NCBI GenBank assembly: GCA_030613915.1 | Contig: JAUWKY010000075.1 | Location: 1-8,446, forward strand | Source of the DNA: Syntrophobacterales bacterium | Lineage (GTDB): Bacteria > Desulfobacterota > Syntrophobacteria > BM002 | Direction: 5' to 3' | DNA: 8,446 nucleotides | In this document: positions 6,589-8,446 of the stretch, piece after piece | How the letters are laid out: each line of letters starts with the position of its first letter | Numbering within the stretch: position 1 is the stretch's first letter | Notes under the pieces: generated by a model | The model's database searches: none | Told to the model about the DNA's origin: nothing | What the model saw: the letters and a program-made list of their open reading frames with translations, nothing else | Translations under genes and position numbers: made by a program

Positions 6589-6782
6589 TAACGATAACCT
6601 TCCTTTTTTGATTTATCTTTGTTTTTTGCAGTGGTGCTCTCAGGATGGGGTGGAAAAATCCCGTTACAGCCGGGGCATCGAACCCATATAAGACCGATTT
6701 CTTTGTCCAGGCCCACGACTTCCATTTCACTCGTTTGATCACAAAGCGAACAGAAAGATCTTAGGGTTTCCTTTTTCGGCAT
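6588..6782 (-). CDS. Small CxxC zinc-ribbon protein (64 aa)
   Basis: The 64-aa product has two CxxC knuckles, C11-x2-C14 (FCSLCDQ) and C36-x2-C39 (RCPGCNG), separated by 21 residues with strand-like VVGLDKEIGLIWV between. This is a classic zinc-ribbon layout. The C-terminal tail (50-64) is lysine-rich. The ATG at 6782 has a modest GAGTG upstream. The stop overlaps the start of the next gene. No enzymatic residues are seen; by size and fold it is a candidate nucleic-acid- or protein-binding adaptor, function unknown. Confidence 0.8.
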   Translation of the reverse strand: MPKKETLRSFCSLCDQTSEMEVVGLDKEIGLIWVRCPGCNGIFPPHPESTTAKNKDKSKKEGYR

Positions 6783-6841
6783 GTATCACTCTGTGAGGTT
6801 ACTTGAATGAGGAAGAGTCGCTTCCGAATGATTGAAGCGGC

Positions 6842-7153
6842 TCATCTTGACGACTGCATTATCTGCCACGCTTGGGCGACGATGGCCAATTCCTCCTCAC
6901 CTAGCTCCTTCACTATCAATATTGTGTCCGGGGTTATTTCAGCGGCCAAAGATTCCGCTATGCTATCGAAATTATCCAGAAAATCCGTTGTGCTAGCGCA
7001 GGAAAACTCGATTCTCTTGGATACGAGGACGGATTCTCTTGCTAGGTTGCTAGCAAAATGGATACGAATATAGAGAGATTTCTGGCCGGCTGTGTCATCA
7101 TGGGTCACCTTCCCTACTTCTATCTTTTTAATCTTCCTACGCTTCTCACTCAT
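6842..7153 (-). CDS. Hypothetical protein (103 aa)
   Basis: Family not recognised. The N-terminus is basic (SEKRRKIKKIEVGK), followed by an apparent alternating beta region (SLYIRIHF, VLVSKRIEFSC) and two likely helices (TDFLDNFDSIAESLAAEI and EEELAIVAQAWQIMQ). The domain could be a small alpha/beta fold. There is no signal peptide or membrane segment. The ATG at 7153 has AGGACGG about seven nt upstream. It is 52 nt downstream of the HTH-cupin gene and 58 nt upstream of the 64-aa zinc-ribbon gene, same strand. Confidence 0.7.
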   Translation of the reverse strand: MSEKRRKIKKIEVGKVTHDDTAGQKSLYIRIHFASNLARESVLVSKRIEFSCASTTDFLDNFDSIAESLAAEITPDTILIVKELGEEELAIVAQAWQIMQSSR

Positions 7154-7205
7154 TCTTTACCGTCCTGTCTCAGCATTCCGACGAGCCCCTCCATCCAGAT
7201 GCCTT

Positions 7206-7793
7206 TCATACAAAAATCGGGGGATTGATTACAATGACTGCTTTGGCTATCTGCTTGCCAGGGTTGGACCATCGGTTCTTTAGCGACGATGAAAAGTGAA
7301 CGCTATCTCCCGGCTCCAAATGATATTGTTCTGGCCCTAGCTCTAGGGAGATCAGCCCCTCAAGCAGCATGCCCCAGATCTCACCATTAGGGAAGGGTGG
7401 AAATTCAAGTTCGCCACCCACACGAATATTAAGCTGTCTGGATTCCATCTGTTTTCTTTTGATGTCGGCAGTGAGCATCTCAAATTCCACCTTCGAATCG
7501 GGGTCAATAAGCTTTTTCCTCTTGCTCTTCCTTACTACCGTCTTCTCCAAGGTATCGCCTTCTTCTGCAATAGAAGAGGGTGAGGGGCTAACTTGACGAG
7601 TTCTAGGGAATTGAAGAGCCGCCTGCGAGTTTTCCTGATCCCGCAGCCACAACTCCAGGGCTTCCTCCCTTACCCGCCACTGCTTTTCAAAACGCACAGC
7701 CGGGATCTTACCTTCCTTGGCAAGCTTGTAGACCGTCGCCTCATTGAGCCTGACAAGCTCAGCCACCTCCTTGATGCTAAGCATCTTTTTCAT
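7206..7793 (-). CDS. Excisionase-type HTH regulator fused to a C-terminal cupin-like domain
   Basis: A 195-aa protein in three parts. Residues 4-52 form a winged/MerR-like excisionase-family DNA-binding domain (LSIKEVAELVRLNEATVYKL, then GKIPAVRF and QWRVREEALELWL). Residues ~55-118 are a polar linker with a basic patch (RKSKRKK). Residues ~125-192 read as a small cupin: GELEF, IWGMLLEGLISLELG, then YHLEPGDSVHF and NRWSNPG. The usual metal-binding histidine of the cupin motif 2 (pH...N) is asparagine here (KNRWSN), so it may bind a ligand without metal. The ATG at 7793 has GGGGTG four nt upstream. It heads the minus-strand array and is divergent from the IF-1 paralogue; phased repeats in its promoter suggest autoregulation. 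Confidence 0.85.
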   Translation of the reverse strand: MKKMLSIKEVAELVRLNEATVYKLAKEGKIPAVRFEKQWRVREEALELWLRDQENSQAALQFPRTRQVSPSPSSIAEEGDTLEKTVVRKSKRKKLIDPDSKVEFEMLTADIKRKQMESRQLNIRVGGELEFPPFPNGEIWGMLLEGLISLELGPEQYHLEPGDSVHFSSSLKNRWSNPGKQIAKAVIVINPPIFV

Positions 7794-7810
7794 GGTTCAC
7801 CCCGCTCATT

Positions 7811-7891
7811 GACAAATTAGATCATTTAAGCCTTAGTTGGCCTAATTTGATAGCATCTTACCTAATTTGTGTCAATTTGAAAGAAGATGCT
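7811..7891. repeat. Phased CTAATTTG repeats and two inverted repeats, candidate operator
   Basis: CTAATTTGT occurs at 7862-7870 and exactly inverted at 7812-7820. CTAATTTGA is at 7842-7850, and degenerate copies CCTTAGTTGG (7831-7840) and GTCAATTTGA (7871-7880) fall in the same 10-bp register. A separate perfect 8-bp inverted repeat, AGCATCTT (7852-7859) / AAGATGCT (7884-7891), brackets the -35 box. The units therefore face one side of the helix across a divergent promoter region, the pattern expected for a cooperatively binding regulator. The adjacent HTH-cupin protein is the obvious candidate. Confidence 0.7.
7847..7875 (-). promoter_or_regulatory. Sigma-70-type promoter for the HTH-cupin gene and downstream array
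   Basis: On the minus strand TTGACA (7875-7870, perfect -35 consensus) is followed after 17 nt by TATCAA (7852-7847, four of six matches). Transcription would start near 7840, giving a leader of about 47 nt before the ATG at 7793. The -35 lies between arms of an 8-bp inverted repeat, and the -10 overlaps a CTAATTTGA copy. Confidence 0.65.
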
Positions 7892-7943
7892 CACTTTCAG
7901 GATTCGGCAGAAAGCTGGACGCCCTTTTTAATTGGCGGAGTCA

Positions 7944-8162
7944 ATGTCAAAGGAAGAAGCCATAGAGGTTGAGGGAACGGTGGTGGAGGCTCTGCCCAAT
8001 GCCATGTTTCGGGTGGAGTTGGACAATGGCCACCGGATCCTGGCTTATATCTCCGGGAAGATGCGCAAGTATTTCATCAAAATTGTTCTCGGCGTCAAGG
8101 TGACGGTTGAAGTGTCACCCTATGATCTGATTCGAGGACGGATTACCTATTGGGCCAGATAG
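7944..8162 (+). CDS. infA: Translation initiation factor IF-1 paralogue
   Basis: A 72-aa OB-fold protein, exactly the usual IF-1 length; IF-1 occupies the ribosomal A site on the 30S subunit during initiation. The family core is intact: [19 protein letters not shown] (8-26), [15 protein letters not shown] (28-42) and [12 protein letters not shown] (58-69). It departs from the common sequence at AHISGK (here AYISGK) and at the usually conserved GDKV (here GVKV, 50-53), so it is likely a specialised second copy. The ATG at 7944 has GGCGGAG close upstream (only three nt spacing); an in-frame TTG 7932 is less likely. It stands alone and is divergent from the HTH-cupin gene across the repeat-rich regulatory region. 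Confidence 0.93.
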   Translation: MSKEEAIEVEGTVVEALPNAMFRVELDNGHRILAYISGKMRKYFIKIVLGVKVTVEVSPYDLIRGRITYWAR

Positions 8163-8207
8163 CTGTGGCTGCGGTGGAGGGCCATTTATGGATGGAAACT
8201 AGTTAGA

Positions 8208-8446
8208 CTAAAGAGACGGCTGGGTGAGTGTGACCGTGAAGGTACTTCCCTTACCAAGGTGACTTATGGCATTGACACTACCACCGTGGGAATGGACGAT
8301 TGCCCGAACGAGGCTCAGTCCAAGACCGGTACCAGCCAAGAAAACCACCTAGCCCGGATATTTCATGAATCACTTGCTGCGACCACGGATATGGCCGTCC
8401 TTCCTGGCGTCCTCGGGTGTCGGCCCCTGCGACGTACCGTTCTGGT
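8208..8446 (-). pseudogene. Histidine kinase C-terminal remnant with in-frame stops (runs off window)
   Basis: Reading leftward from the window edge, the frame ends AGTGLGLSLVRAIVHSHGG, then GKGSTFTVTL, and a TAG at 8210-8208. This is the G2 box and terminal strand of a sensor histidine kinase ATPase domain. Upstream in the same frame a weak G1-like segment (QNGTSQGPTPEDAR) remains, but TGA (8372-8370) and TAG (8351-8349) interrupt it and the F-box region (IFxPFF) is not recognisable. The other frames do not restore the family pattern. The catalytic domain is therefore broken and the copy is presumably non-functional. The rest lies outside the window. Confidence 0.75.

Noticed and set aside
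6352..6591. 79-aa plus-strand frame
   Set aside because: Antisense shadow of the coupled 57-aa gene, phenylalanine- and leucine-rich from A/T-rich complement, no ribosome binding site.

Overview
The window looks like chromosome of a free-living bacterium, most likely a Gram-negative deltaproteobacterium-like lineage (Desulfuromonadales-type relatives). That placement is inference from the gene set: a fused inositol cytidylyltransferase/CDP-alcohol transferase, a lone IF-1 paralogue, many tiny zinc-ribbon proteins and an excisionase-type HTH fused to a cupin. No search was run. The first 3.4 kb is visibly more GC-rich than the block that follows.

Region 1 (1-3424, + strand) is a compact inositol operon. 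It holds myo-inositol-1-phosphate synthase (402-1565), a bifunctional CTP:inositol-1-phosphate cytidylyltransferase / CDP-alcohol phosphotransferase (1510-2832) and an HD-domain phosphohydrolase (2819-3424). Successive genes overlap by 56 and about 14 nt. The first two genes read as a route from glucose-6-phosphate through inositol-1-phosphate and CDP-inositol to an inositol phosphodiester such as (phospho)di-myo-inositol phosphate, or to an inositol lipid headgroup. The HD protein is a candidate for the dephosphorylation or control step.

Region 2 (3425-4177, + strand) contains a gene of unknown function whose otherwise open frame is broken by one TGA at 3884-3886. Its 3' end runs antisense into the cold-shock gene.

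Region 3 (4063-7793, - strand) is a long co-directional array of small genes. In transcription order they are: HTH-cupin regulator, 103-aa unknown, CxxC zinc ribbon (64 aa), a 57-aa gene coupled to it by a TAATG overlap, 80-aa unknown, KH-domain RNA-binding protein (KhpA-like), zinc ribbon (83 aa), PgsA-type CDP-alcohol phosphatidyltransferase, double zinc-ribbon protein (70 aa) and cold-shock protein. Gaps are about 40-160 nt and no strong terminator is visible, so transcription as one or a few units is plausible. The theme is RNA or nucleic-acid binding plus anionic phospholipid synthesis.

Region 4 (7794-8446): the intergenic region between the HTH-cupin gene and a divergent translation initiation factor IF-1 paralogue (7944-8162, +) carries a good sigma-70-type promoter for the - strand. 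It is embedded in helically phased CTAATTTG repeats and two inverted repeats, a likely operator. The right edge, on the - strand, holds the C-terminal remnant of a histidine kinase (intact GTGLGLS box) with two in-frame stops, so a pseudogene. No tRNA, rRNA, CRISPR array or transposon was seen.
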